From Acinetobacter sp. XH1741 (GTDB lineage: Bacteria > Pseudomonadota > Gammaproteobacteria > Pseudomonadales > Moraxellaceae), in NCBI RefSeq assembly GCF_041021895.1, contig NZ_CP157428.1:1240001-1304000 (forward strand): DNA of 64,000 nt. Reading direction: 5' to 3'. This document shows, one piece after another, positions 55,961 to 64,000 of this stretch; within the stretch, counting starts at the first letter, position 1, and each line of letters starts with the position of its first letter. Both the position numbers and the translations under genes were made by a program. The notes beneath the pieces were generated by a model. The model was not told the origin of the DNA. It saw nothing but the letters and a program-made list of their open reading frames with translations, and searched no databases.

Positions 55961-56045
55961 GCCAGCATAGCTCCATTGTCACTTTTGTTATGTTTATAGA
56001 CCGTTTGAACCGAGCAAAAAACATGCCACGATATTTGAGGGATAA

Positions 56046-56093
56046 ACACAAGACTTAGTAGTTAAAGTTTATTTTCAACACAAGATACGGGAT
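56046..56093 (-). promoter_or_regulatory. Two NrdR-box-like sites upstream of nrdA
   Basis: ACACAAGA occurs at 56046 and 56078, 32 bases apart, about three helical turns. Spacing and the ACAC start fit paired NrdR boxes, although the right halves are degenerate. NrdR represses ribonucleotide reductase genes when dATP/ATP signals are high. Confidence 0.6.
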
Positions 56094-56195
56094 TTTTTAA
56101 GCTAGATCAATCTTGACTTTTTAGTAATTTTTTATCTGTATGATTTGTCGGGAGATAGCATACCAAAGCTAACAAAAAACACTTATAGATAACTT

Positions 56196-56204
56196 TGTGG
56201 ATAA
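56196..56204 (-). promoter_or_regulatory. DnaA box upstream of nrdA
   Basis: TTATCCACA on the minus strand is a perfect consensus DnaA box, 236 bases before the nrdA start. DnaA boxes at nrd promoters are known from E. coli. Confidence 0.6.
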
Positions 56205-56492
56205 CTCAAAAAACAAGCACTTGAATGAATTTAAAATCAAAGAAGAAATAATTTGTTTAATATTCATACATAGGAAATATGAATAGATTATGACTTTTAA
56301 TAACAATAAACAGATCTTAAAAATACTTGGAAATTCAAAGGCTAATAAAATGCAACAAAACACAGTTGTCATGTATCAGTTTGGTGAACGCCTACTTGTT
56401 TACAATGTAAACGTGTGTATATTGCAAATGATAAACGAATGTATCTGCAAGATTTTTAAGATGCATGTAATGAGATTTATAGGGGCAATGAT

Positions 56493-57209
56493 ATGAGCCA
56501 AGAAGAAAAGTTACCAAAGATTCTGATCGTTGAAGATGATGAGCGCTTAGCGCGATTAACTCAAGAATATCTAATCCGCAACGGTTTGGAAGTTGGTGTA
56601 GAAACTGATGGTAACCGTGCAATTCGTCGTATTATTAGTGAACAACCAGATCTAGTGGTCTTGGATGTCATGTTGCCGGGTGCCGATGGCTTAACAGTTT
56701 GCCGTGAAGTTCGTCCACACTACCATCAACCGATTCTGATGTTGACTGCACGTACAGAAGACATGGATCAGGTACTTGGTCTAGAAATGGGTGCAGACGA
56801 TTATGTTGCTAAACCAGTTCAACCACGTGTGCTATTAGCGCGTATTCGTGCACTATTACGTCGCACAGATAAAACTGTTGAAGATGAAGTTGCACAGCGT
56901 ATTGAATTTGATGACCTTGTGATTGACAATGGCGGCCGTTCAGTGACTTTAAACGGTGAGTTAGTTGACTTTACAAGTGCTGAATATGACTTGTTATGGT
57001 TGCTTGCTTCAAATGCTGGTCGTATCTTATCGCGTGAAGATATCTTCGAGCGTTTACGTGGTATCGAATACGATGGTCAAGACCGTTCAATCGATGTACG
57101 TATTTCACGTATTCGTCCAAAAATTGGCGATGATCCTGAAAATCCAAAGCGTATTAAAACTGTACGTAGTAAAGGTTACTTGTTTGTTAAAGAAACCAAT
57201 GGATTGTAA
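56493..57209 (+). CDS. bfmR: OmpR-family response regulator BfmR
   Basis: BfmR controls envelope, capsule, biofilm and stress functions in Acinetobacter. The 238-residue protein has a receiver domain (phosphorylated D58 in VVLDVMLPG, conserved K107 in VAKPVQ) and an OmpR-type winged helix (FTSAEYDLLWLLASNAGRIL, DVRISRIRPKIG). It comes 32 bases before bfmS in one operon. Confidence 0.96.
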   Translation: MSQEEKLPKILIVEDDERLARLTQEYLIRNGLEVGVETDGNRAIRRIISEQPDLVVLDVMLPGADGLTVCREVRPHYHQPILMLTARTEDMDQVLGLEMGADDYVAKPVQPRVLLARIRALLRRTDKTVEDEVAQRIEFDDLVIDNGGRSVTLNGELVDFTSAEYDLLWLLASNAGRILSREDIFERLRGIEYDGQDRSIDVRISRIRPKIGDDPENPKRIKTVRSKGYLFVKETNGL

Positions 57210-57241
57210 AATCTGATTAAACTTCCTATAAGGTTGGTCGA

Positions 57242-58891
57242 GTGTTTAAACACAGTATATTCCTGCGAATATATGCGGGATTGGTAATTCTTGTTGTTTT
57301 GGTAGCGGTTTTTGGCTATTTACTGGTACAAATTATCAACTATCAACGCGCACAAGAATACCGCGAGTCTTTAACTGATGGTATTTCGTACGTCATTAGT
57401 GAAGGAGTTGCTCGACAACCTGGGAAGCAGCAGAAGATAGATTGGATTTCAGATGCATCTGATTTGCTTGAACTTCCAATTTATTACACCGATGCAAATA
57501 AGGTTGAATTGTCTCGAACCGAGAAAAAGCGGATCGAAGCACAAAAATCTGTAGTTCGTTACGATGCCAGTAATAGCATTGCGTATGTGATTATTGGCTT
57601 ACGTGACGACCCTCAACATTATTTATCAATTAAAGTCGACAAAATTAGTGAAAGGCAAATGAAAGCCCTCCCTATTTTTGTGCTCGATTATTTGATGTTT
57701 TATCCTGGGCAAGAGCAAGAATATCTTGCCAAGATTCAAAAGCATTTCTCATATCCAATTAATATTCAAAATGTTCAAGATGTAAATCTGGACTCGGAAC
57801 AGATTGGACGTTTACGCCAAGATCAAAGCGTTATGTTGTACAAAGATAGTGCAACAGTACGTGGCACTACTATTTCGATTGTGTCTCCAATCCCGAATCA
57901 CCCTGCACAAGTTTTGGTGTTGGGCCCAGTTCCAATGTTTAACTGGATGCCATTACAGCTTTCGGCAGGGATTACCTTATTTAGCCTATTCTTATTAAGT
58001 TTGGGTGTTTATGGTTTGATTCTGCCGTTAGAGCGCAAGATCCGACAAGTGCGTTATGCATTAAACCGTATGAAATCGGGTGATTTGTCATTGCGTGTTC
58101 CTATTGAAGGAAGTGATGAGATGGCAAATTTGGCTTCAAGTTATAATAATATGTCCGATCATATTCAGCGTTTGATTGAAGCTCAGCGTGAGTTAATGCG
58201 TGCTGTGTCTCATGAACTTAGAACTCCTGTTGCGCGTATTCGCTTTGGTACAGAAATGTTAGCCGAAGAAGATGATTACAATCATCGTATGCATCAGGTC
58301 GACATGATTGATAAAGATATTGAAGCACTCAATACCTTAATTGACGAAATTATGACCTATGCAAAACTAGAGCAGGGTACACCCTCATTAGATTTTGCGG
58401 AAATTGTACTTTTTGAAGTGTTGGATCAGGTTGCTGTTGAAACTGAAGCTTTAAAAACCCAAAAAGAAATTGAACTCATTCCACCTCCTTTATATGTAAA
58501 AGTAGATGCAGAGCGCCGTTATCTACACCGTGTTGTACAAAACTTGGTAGGTAATGCTGTTCGCTATTGTGATAACAAAGTACGTATTACAGGTGGTATT
58601 CATAGCGATGGCATGGCTTTTGTCTGTGTTGAAGATGATGGGCCGGGTATTCCTGAACAAGACCGCAAGCGTGTATTTGAAGCCTTTGCACGTTTAGATG
58701 ACAGCCGTACGCGTGCGTCAGGTGGTTATGGTTTGGGTCTTTCAATTGTAAGTCGTATTGCTTACTGGTTTGGCGGCGAAATCAAAGTTGATGAAAGCCC
58801 AAGCTTAGGTGGTGCGCGTTTTATCATGACGTGGCCTGCACATCGATTCAAACAACCGCCACTCAAGGCAAATAAAAAAGCACCTGCATAA
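57242..58891 (+). CDS. bfmS: Sensor histidine kinase BfmS
   Basis: This 549-residue inner-membrane kinase pairs with BfmR. It starts with GTG and has TM1 at about residues 8-32, a periplasmic domain to about 240, TM2 near 240-262, then HAMP, HisKA with the phospho-accepting His near 324 in AVSHELRTPVARIRFG, and HATPase_c (VGNAVRYCDN, EDDGPGIPE, GGYGLGLSIV). The stop codon lies inside the terminator hairpin. Confidence 0.96.
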   Translation: MFKHSIFLRIYAGLVILVVLVAVFGYLLVQIINYQRAQEYRESLTDGISYVISEGVARQPGKQQKIDWISDASDLLELPIYYTDANKVELSRTEKKRIEAQKSVVRYDASNSIAYVIIGLRDDPQHYLSIKVDKISERQMKALPIFVLDYLMFYPGQEQEYLAKIQKHFSYPINIQNVQDVNLDSEQIGRLRQDQSVMLYKDSATVRGTTISIVSPIPNHPAQVLVLGPVPMFNWMPLQLSAGITLFSLFLLSLGVYGLILPLERKIRQVRYALNRMKSGDLSLRVPIEGSDEMANLASSYNNMSDHIQRLIEAQRELMRAVSHELRTPVARIRFGTEMLAEEDDYNHRMHQVDMIDKDIEALNTLIDEIMTYAKLEQGTPSLDFAEIVLFEVLDQVAVETEALKTQKEIELIPPPLYVKVDAERRYLHRVVQNLVGNAVRYCDNKVRITGGIHSDGMAFVCVEDDGPGIPEQDRKRVFEAFARLDDSRTRASGGYGLGLSIVSRIAYWFGGEIKVDESPSLGGARFIMTWPAHRFKQPPLKANKKAPA

Positions 58892-58904
58892 GGTGCTTTT
58901 TTAT
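58874..58904 (+). terminator. Terminator of bfmRS
   Basis: A 12-bp stem (58874-58885 with 58891-58902) with loop GCATA overlaps the bfmS stop codon and ends in a T run. Confidence 0.88.
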
Positions 58905-58912
58905 TGGTTTAT

Positions 58913-59266
58913 TTATAATTGGCTCGCATCGGGTTCTAAAATAGGTTTGCCACTTCTTAAGCTATTGAGCGCATCTGGATTAAAGTCAATTAAGAGCGAA
59001 TTGTTTTTAGCATCGATTTGATATTTTTGAATAAGAGGTTGGTCTCCATTCAAAGTTTCAACTTTATATGAATCTGCAATATGTAAAATGCCTTCTAGAT
59101 TTGTTGTGGTTGACGCGAAATCTTGTCTAAAAATCTCATAGACATCTCGCAAGTCAAAAATGGCATTATCTGCATCTGGGTGTTTTTGAATATAGCTTTC
59201 TATATGTCGCACGAGTAATTGTGCAAACAAGTAATAGTCTGGTTTATGCGTATATTCTAGATTCAT
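58913..59266 (-). CDS. Conserved small protein of unknown function
   Basis: This 117-residue cytoplasmic protein has no signal peptide or membrane segment. The sequence is helical in the first half (LFAQLLVRHIESYIQKHPDADNAIFDLRDVYEIFRQDF) and beta-rich later (YKVETLNGDQPLIQKYQI). An AAGGAGAAA site precedes the ATG. It lies between bfmS and the diguanylate cyclase. Not recognised beyond being a plausible Acinetobacter core protein. Confidence 0.7.
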   Translation of the reverse strand: MNLEYTHKPDYYLFAQLLVRHIESYIQKHPDADNAIFDLRDVYEIFRQDFASTTTNLEGILHIADSYKVETLNGDQPLIQKYQIDAKNNSLLIDFNPDALNSLRSGKPILEPDASQL

Positions 59267-59359
59267 ACATTTTTCTCCTTATTATCTGTTCCTAGCATAC
59301 ATGGCAAAAACAGAAGTTATTGTATAAAATTCATTACACTAGATGATGACTTAGGAATA

Positions 59360-60781
59360 TTACAAAGAAATAAAAACTCGATTACGTCCCTCGCGCTTTG
59401 CTTGATAGAGTGCGTCGTCTGCTTCTTTAAAAAGACTTTCAATAGAACGATGAGAGCTTGGTGAATATAAGCTAATACCAATACTTACCTGTACAAAAAT
59501 AGGCAATTTCCCATAAACATAAATAGGCTGCTGGCTAATTTTAATGCGTATTCTTTCGGCAAGTTCAAACGCTGCTTCTTTGGTGGTGTCCGGAATAAAA
59601 ATTGCAAATTCCTCGCCGCCAAAACGCCCTAACAAATCATGAGGGTGTAAAATATTTTGGATAGTTGTTACGCAGGTTTGTAAGGCTCTATCACCAATTA
59701 AATGCCCATAATTGTCATTCACATTTTTAAAATGGTCGACATCCAGCATAAAAAAAGCAGAGGTTTTATTTTCCTTCTGTACTTTTTCTTGGAGCAGTCG
59801 AACTGATTGTAAAAATTGACGTCTGGTTAAACTTGAAGTGAGTTCATCGTGTGCAATGGCATGTTGTAGCTTTTGAATTAATTCGGAGTGAAGCGCACTA
59901 ATACTAGAAACTGTGAGCGGCGCAATGGTCATCATAATTAAACCAATCCGAAATGAAATGGTGTTATTTAAATATTCATTTGGATATAGCAATAAATAAT
60001 GACTAGACACATGATAAATAATATAAGCGCTAGCAAACGATGTAATCAGGGCAACAATAATCGGTTTATAGCGAATAGCGCACCAGATTAAAGCTGCAAT
60101 AGGATAAAGCAGGGAACCTGGTCCTGAATCGTAACAACTTACGCCAATTGAAAGTAAAACCGCCAAAAAAGGTAATAAGTCCGCAGTGTTAATGGCGTTA
60201 CGATTTCTACTTAAATAGTGTTTTATTTTAGGGTAGGGAGGAATATTTAAAATAATCGGTAATAACAGCAACGCATTTTGTAGTTCTGATGTCACCCAAT
60301 AACCAAACTCAGCCCAAAAATCTCCTATCATAAATTTTGTATTAAACATGGGCACGAAGGTTGCTGTAAAAAAAGCACCGGTTACGCTGCCAATACCGCA
60401 TAATGCAAATAAGACTAAATAAGAGTAACCCCGATAAGCTGCTTTTATATGGCGACTAAACAACATGGCGAGTGCTAATGTAGTCACCACATATAGGTAA
60501 TTGGAGATGGTTAAAATAATAGTTAAAAAAAGCGGGGTGCCGTTAATCAAATCGGCAATCATATAACCCGTAAAAGCCCCTATAAAGCTTCCTAGTTGGC
60601 GCGTTTGTGGGAAACGGATCAGTAGGCCAAGAAATATGGAGTTGGCGGGCCAGAAAAATGCAAGAAAACTAAGGGGGCGAGATGCAATTCCAATAAAACA
60701 GCATATCGAAATAATAATGGTAAATAGGAAGAAAAATTTCAGGGAGGAATAAAATGAAAATTCACGAAGTGAGTATGGCAT
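59360..60781 (-). CDS. MASE1-GGDEF diguanylate cyclase
   Basis: This 473-residue protein makes cyclic di-GMP from GTP. The first 290 residues hold about eight membrane helices of the MASE1 sensor type (FLAFFWPANSIFLGLLIRFP). The GGDEF domain (about 310-470) has the active GGEEF motif in LLGRFGGEEFAIFIPD. The inhibitory RxxD site five residues upstream reads HPHD, so product inhibition may be lost. It stands alone and points away from nuoA. Confidence 0.9.
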   Translation of the reverse strand: MPYSLREFSFYSSLKFFFLFTIIISICCFIGIASRPLSFLAFFWPANSIFLGLLIRFPQTRQLGSFIGAFTGYMIADLINGTPLFLTIILTISNYLYVVTTLALAMLFSRHIKAAYRGYSYLVLFALCGIGSVTGAFFTATFVPMFNTKFMIGDFWAEFGYWVTSELQNALLLLPIILNIPPYPKIKHYLSRNRNAINTADLLPFLAVLLSIGVSCYDSGPGSLLYPIAALIWCAIRYKPIIVALITSFASAYIIYHVSSHYLLLYPNEYLNNTISFRIGLIMMTIAPLTVSSISALHSELIQKLQHAIAHDELTSSLTRRQFLQSVRLLQEKVQKENKTSAFFMLDVDHFKNVNDNYGHLIGDRALQTCVTTIQNILHPHDLLGRFGGEEFAIFIPDTTKEAAFELAERIRIKISQQPIYVYGKLPIFVQVSIGISLYSPSSHRSIESLFKEADDALYQAKREGRNRVFISL

Positions 60782-61207
60782 CAGCTGCCCTTAATGATAA
60801 ACACTCTTATCCAAGAGTAAAAAATATTAATGCATGATTAAACATTCATCATAATTCAGAGGGGAAGATGAATACAATAAAAAACGGCCTAATATTATAA
60901 AAAAGTAAGGTGTTTAAATTGACCGATTGAGCAATTGTGCAAATAATATTAAAAATCAAAAAATGAAAAAAATCATTACAAGTGCTAAAACTATCAAATA
61001 AACCGATTATAAGCGGTGAAACCCCCTCTACAAGACATAGATCAATACTTTTGATTGGAAAATCATCCAAAAGACTAAGACGCTTCAACTAGCATGGGAA
61101 ATTAGAAATCAGGTACAATTGGCGGGATTAATTTTGTGTTTGGTGTATTCAAAGGCCAATACATACATTCTTTGTTAAATAATAGGCCTGCCAGGAGTTA
61201 TCCCCGC
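60782..61207. promoter_or_regulatory. Divergent region diguanylate cyclase / nuoA
   Basis: A 426-base AT-rich gap that should hold the nuo operon promoter. A TACAAT hexamer at 61113-61118 is a possible -10, but no good -35 is seen. No gene is apparent. Confidence 0.4.
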
Positions 61208-61759
61208 ATGAGTGCCATTACTCCATACGACTGGGCGATTATCGCCTTCGTGATCGGCGTTACATTTCTTTGCGTCTTTATGCTCACAGTTCCCTTACTC
61301 CTCGGGGGAAAATCGTGGGGACGTGCTAAGCAAGAGCAGTTTGAATCAGGTGTCGTGAGTGCTGGTGGCGCTCGCATTCGCCTGTCTGCAAAGTTCTATC
61401 TAGTTGCAATTTTCTTTGTTGTTTTCGACTTAGAGGCACTTTACCTCTATGCATGGTCTACTTCGGTGCGTGAAGTAGGGTGGTTGGGATATACCACTGT
61501 CGTGATCTTTGTCGTTGACCTGTTAATTGCGCTTGTTTATGCCTTCTCTGTAGGTGCCTTAAGTTGGTCACCGGCAGATCGTCGTAAATCAGCTGGTGAA
61601 AAGATTAAAGTCGGTTCACCATCAATGAACATTGCTGAAATCACACGCTTTAACTCTATTGAAGAGCTCGTAACTGACCCTACAGGCCAGATTCCAGCCC
61701 AATCATCAGGTCGTGTTAAGTCAAAAACTACACCTGCATTGTCATCTGAAAAGGAGTAA
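61208..61759 (+). CDS. nuoA: NADH-quinone oxidoreductase subunit A
   Basis: NuoA is a small membrane subunit of Complex I. The 183 residues contain three helices and the family signature QFESGVVSAGGARIRLSAKFY, followed by FFVVFDLEALYLYAWS. The C-terminal tail of about 45 residues is longer than in E. coli (147 residues). The ATG at 61208 (MSAITPYDW) is preferred to a longer frame at 61136, with AGGAG upstream. It leads the nuo operon. Confidence 0.95.
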   Translation: MSAITPYDWAIIAFVIGVTFLCVFMLTVPLLLGGKSWGRAKQEQFESGVVSAGGARIRLSAKFYLVAIFFVVFDLEALYLYAWSTSVREVGWLGYTTVVIFVVDLLIALVYAFSVGALSWSPADRRKSAGEKIKVGSPSMNIAEITRFNSIEELVTDPTGQIPAQSSGRVKSKTTPALSSEKE

Positions 61760-61765
61760 GTCGGG

Positions 61766-62443
61766 ATGAAATATACTCTGACCCGCGCGAATCCGGATGC
61801 TGATCAATACCCATTGCAAGAACGTCAAATCGTGACGGATCCGCTTGAAGAGGAAGTGAATAAAAACGTATTCATGACTCGTTTAGAGGATGTCTTGCAT
61901 ACAGCAGTAAACTGGGGACGTAAAAACTCTTTGTGGCCATTTAACTTTGGTACCTCATGTTGTTACGTTGAATATGCTACGACTTTAACAGGCGTACATG
62001 ACTTGTCCCGTTTCGGTGCAGAGGTTATTCGTGCTTCACCTCGTCAGGCTGACTTGATGATTGTTGCAGGTACATGCTTTGTAAAAATGGCTCCGGTTAT
62101 TCAACGTTTGTATGAACAAATGTTAGAGCCTAAATGGGTTATTTCAATGGGTGCTTGTGCAAACTCTGGAGGTATGTACGACATCTATTCAGTAGTTCAA
62201 GGTGTAGACAAAATCATTCCTGTTGACGTGTACGTCCCAGGTTGTCCGCCTCGTCCTGAAGCATTAATCCAAGCATTAATGCTTTTACAAGACCAGATTC
62301 AATTAGAGCGACGCCCGCTTTCTGCCGTGATCGGTGATGATCTTCAGCCAGTGTATAAGCCAAAGATGATGCCAGAACGTGATCGTAAGAATGCACAGCG
62401 TATTGCCGTTAAAAACTTACGCTCTATGGATGAGATTAAATAA
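61766..62443 (+). CDS. nuoB: NADH-quinone oxidoreductase subunit B
   Basis: NuoB carries the [4Fe-4S] cluster N2 that passes electrons to quinone. The 225 residues include the ligand motifs [18 protein letters not shown] and [10 protein letters not shown]. It follows nuoA by 6 bases and precedes nuoCD. Confidence 0.97.
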   Translation: MKYTLTRANPDADQYPLQERQIVTDPLEEEVNKNVFMTRLEDVLHTAVNWGRKNSLWPFNFGTSCCYVEYATTLTGVHDLSRFGAEVIRASPRQADLMIVAGTCFVKMAPVIQRLYEQMLEPKWVISMGACANSGGMYDIYSVVQGVDKIIPVDVYVPGCPPRPEALIQALMLLQDQIQLERRPLSAVIGDDLQPVYKPKMMPERDRKNAQRIAVKNLRSMDEIK

Positions 62444-62527
62444 TTTTTTGACGGTGCTTTGACATATCTAACCGATATGTTCATCGAGAAAATTGACAGA
62501 ATTTGTATTAAATAGGAAGCCAAGCCA

Positions 62528-64000
62528 ATGGCTGAAACTGACATTGCTATGCCAGAGTCAACACCAGTTGATTCACGCCCAGCATTTGCAATCGTAGAAG
62601 AACTCAAAACCAAATTTGGTGAGAACTTCTATGTGCAGGCGACTTTTGAAGAGTTTCCAACAGTCTGGGTTGAGCGCGCACGCGTGCAAGAAGTCCTTAT
62701 GTTCCTGCGTAAAGTGGAACGTCCTTATGTAATGCTGTTTGACTTATCAGCGATGGATGAGCGTTTACGTCAACATCGTGATGGTTTACCAGCATCTGAC
62801 TTCACTGTGTTCTATCATTTATTATCGCTTGAGCGTAATAGTGACATTCGTATCAAGGTTGCCTTGAACGAAAATGATCTTAACCTCCCGACAGCGACAA
62901 ATATCTGGCCAAATGCCAACTGGTATGAACGTGAAGCTTACGATATGTTCGGTATCAATTTCGAAGGGCATCCAATGCTCCGTCGTATCTTGTTGCCAAC
63001 TTATTGGGAAGGTCATCCGCTTCGTAAAGAATATTCAGCACGTGCGACAGAATATACGCCGTACATGCAAGACAAGGCGAAACAAGATTTCGAACAGGAA
63101 CACTTACGCTTTGTACCTGAAGATTGGGGGCTTAAGCGTGGTAATGCTGACGAAGACTTCATGTTCTTGAACTTGGGTCCTAACCATCCATCTGCACATG
63201 GTGCGTTCCGTGTTGTATTGCAGTTAGATGGCGAAGAAGTGAAGGACTGTGTACCTGATATTGGTTATCACCACCGTGGTGTGGAAAAGATGGCTGAACG
63301 TCAAACATGGCATTCTTTCATTCCTTATACTGACCGTGTCGACTACTTAGGTGGTTGTGCTCAGAACATGCCTTATGTCATGGCTGTAGAGCAAATGGCA
63401 GGTATTAAAGTTCCTGAACGTGCACAAGTAATTCGTGTCATGTTGAACGAATTGTTCCGTATTAATAACCACTTGTTATTCTGTGGTACGGCAATTCAGG
63501 ATGCCGGTGGTATGACACCAGTATTCTATATGTTCGCAGACCGTCAAAAAGTTTACGACATTGTTGAAGCAATCACGGGTTACCGTATGCACCCAGCATG
63601 GTTCCGTATTGGTGGTACAGCACATGACCTTCCAAACAACTGGCAAAAACTTGTTAAAGATTTGCTAGAGTGGATGCCAAAACGTCTGAACGAATACTAC
63701 ACAGCTGCACTTAAAAACTCTGTGTTTATTGGTCGTACACGTAATGTTGCTCAATACGATGCGAAATCTGCGCTTGCGTGGGGTGTGACTGGTACTGGTT
63801 TACGTGCAACAGGTATTGATTTCGACGTACGTAAATACCGTCCATACAGTGGCTATGAAAACTTCGATTTTGATGTGCCAGTTGAGTATGAAGGCGATGC
63901 ATACGCTCGTGTTCTTGTTCACTTCCGTGAAATTACTGAGTCACTCAAAATTATCAAACAGTGTTTGGATAACATGCCTTCTGGTCCATATAAAGCGGAT
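62528..64000 (+). CDS. nuoC: NADH-quinone oxidoreductase fused subunits C/D (5' part)
   Basis: This frame is open to the end of the window (491 codons so far) and continues outside it. The first about 200 residues are NuoC ([20 protein letters not shown], then [13 protein letters not shown]). The NuoD part begins with [34 protein letters not shown] and [13 protein letters not shown], which line the quinone site. C and D are fused, as in E. coli and other gammaproteobacteria. An AGGAAG ribosome site stands before the ATG at 62528. The symbol nuoC is used for the fused nuoCD gene. Confidence 0.96.
   Translation, partial: MAETDIAMPESTPVDSRPAFAIVEELKTKFGENFYVQATFEEFPTVWVERARVQEVLMFLRKVERPYVMLFDLSAMDERLRQHRDGLPASDFTVFYHLLSLERNSDIRIKVALNENDLNLPTATNIWPNANWYEREAYDMFGINFEGHPMLRRILLPTYWEGHPLRKEYSARATEYTPYMQDKAKQDFEQEHLRFVPEDWGLKRGNADEDFMFLNLGPNHPSAHGAFRVVLQLDGEEVKDCVPDIGYHHRGVEKMAERQTWHSFIPYTDRVDYLGGCAQNMPYVMAVEQMAGIKVPERAQVIRVMLNELFRINNHLLFCGTAIQDAGGMTPVFYMFADRQKVYDIVEAITGYRMHPAWFRIGGTAHDLPNNWQKLVKDLLEWMPKRLNEYYTAALKNSVFIGRTRNVAQYDAKSALAWGVTGTGLRATGIDFDVRKYRPYSGYENFDFDVPVEYEGDAYARVLVHFREITESLKIIKQCLDNMPSGPYKAD

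Larger units (their letters stand above)
55961..56492. promoter_or_regulatory. Divergent nrdA / bfmR regulatory region
   Basis: A 532-base gap with promoters for nrdA (minus) and bfmR (plus). It holds two ACACAAGA sites and a DnaA box. The plus-strand half has no believable gene; a 68-codon frame at 56290-56496 overlaps bfmR and has no family features. Confidence 0.6.

Noticed and set aside
56290-56496. 68-codon frame upstream of bfmR
   Set aside because: It overlaps the bfmR start, has a low-complexity start and no family features; it more likely is the bfmR leader.

Overview
The window is a chromosomal segment of an Acinetobacter, most likely of the A. baumannii/calcoaceticus group. This is judged from protein recognition and not from a database search: a BfmRS two-component pair, a nuoA-nuoB-nuoCD Complex I operon with fused C and D subunits, a darcynin-family protein, the mesX/mesD methionine synthase pair, AT-rich DNA and a Pro-Arg-His-Pro tRNA array. 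Housekeeping blocks sit at both ends and a metabolic and accessory middle lies between them.

From 1 to 10.5 kb there are rpe, a Cof-type HAD phosphatase, a copper-resistance block (Cys/His/Met-rich periplasmic protein, copA, copB, an HMA-CDF fusion), a guanidine-II (mini-ykkC) riboswitch controlling an SMR guanidinium exporter, ogt, argJ, nadA and four tRNAs. Downstream of rpe lies a five-unit, 12-bp-spaced array of DnaA-box-like 9-mers. The tRNA array is followed by 21 copies of a heptamer that abut the stop codon of add.

From 10.8 to 32.8 kb the genes are mostly catabolic: add, a zinc alcohol dehydrogenase, a glutarate module (LysR, gcdH, MFS, CoA-transferase), a TetR/VOC/HPP locus with a perfect 26-bp operator palindrome, a tricarballylate module (tcuA, tcuB, tcuC with two paralogous LysR regulators and an orphan ModA-like binding protein), LysE/LysR, and the folate-independent methionine synthase pair mesX-mesD with a flavin reductase.

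From 32.9 to 51.1 kb is the accessory zone. It has a highly structured RNA leader with a mutually exclusive hairpin switch over an 18-codon ORF. A type VI secretion remnant follows: a truncated VgrG tail, a glycine-rich candidate effector, a SEL1 lipoprotein, two paralogous membrane proteins separated by a heptamer repeat, and a protein whose N terminus looks like a proteasome/HslV Ntn-hydrolase. Next are darcynin/TetR and a compact, unrecognised biosynthesis-like cluster: HDO-type diiron protein, aminotransferase, FAD protein and cupin, with an ArgP-like regulator/ZapE-like ATPase pair and a TSUP exporter. The last cassette (unknown protein, cysteine desulfurase, EamA exporter) is bracketed by the real 3' end of nrdB and a 12-codon duplicate of it, which points to insertion at nrdB.

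From 51.5 to 64 kb are nrdB, a 44-residue membrane protein, nrdA with two NrdR-box-like sites and a DnaA box upstream, bfmR-bfmS, a small conserved protein, a MASE1-GGDEF diguanylate cyclase, and nuoA, nuoB and the start of nuoCD, which runs off the window.
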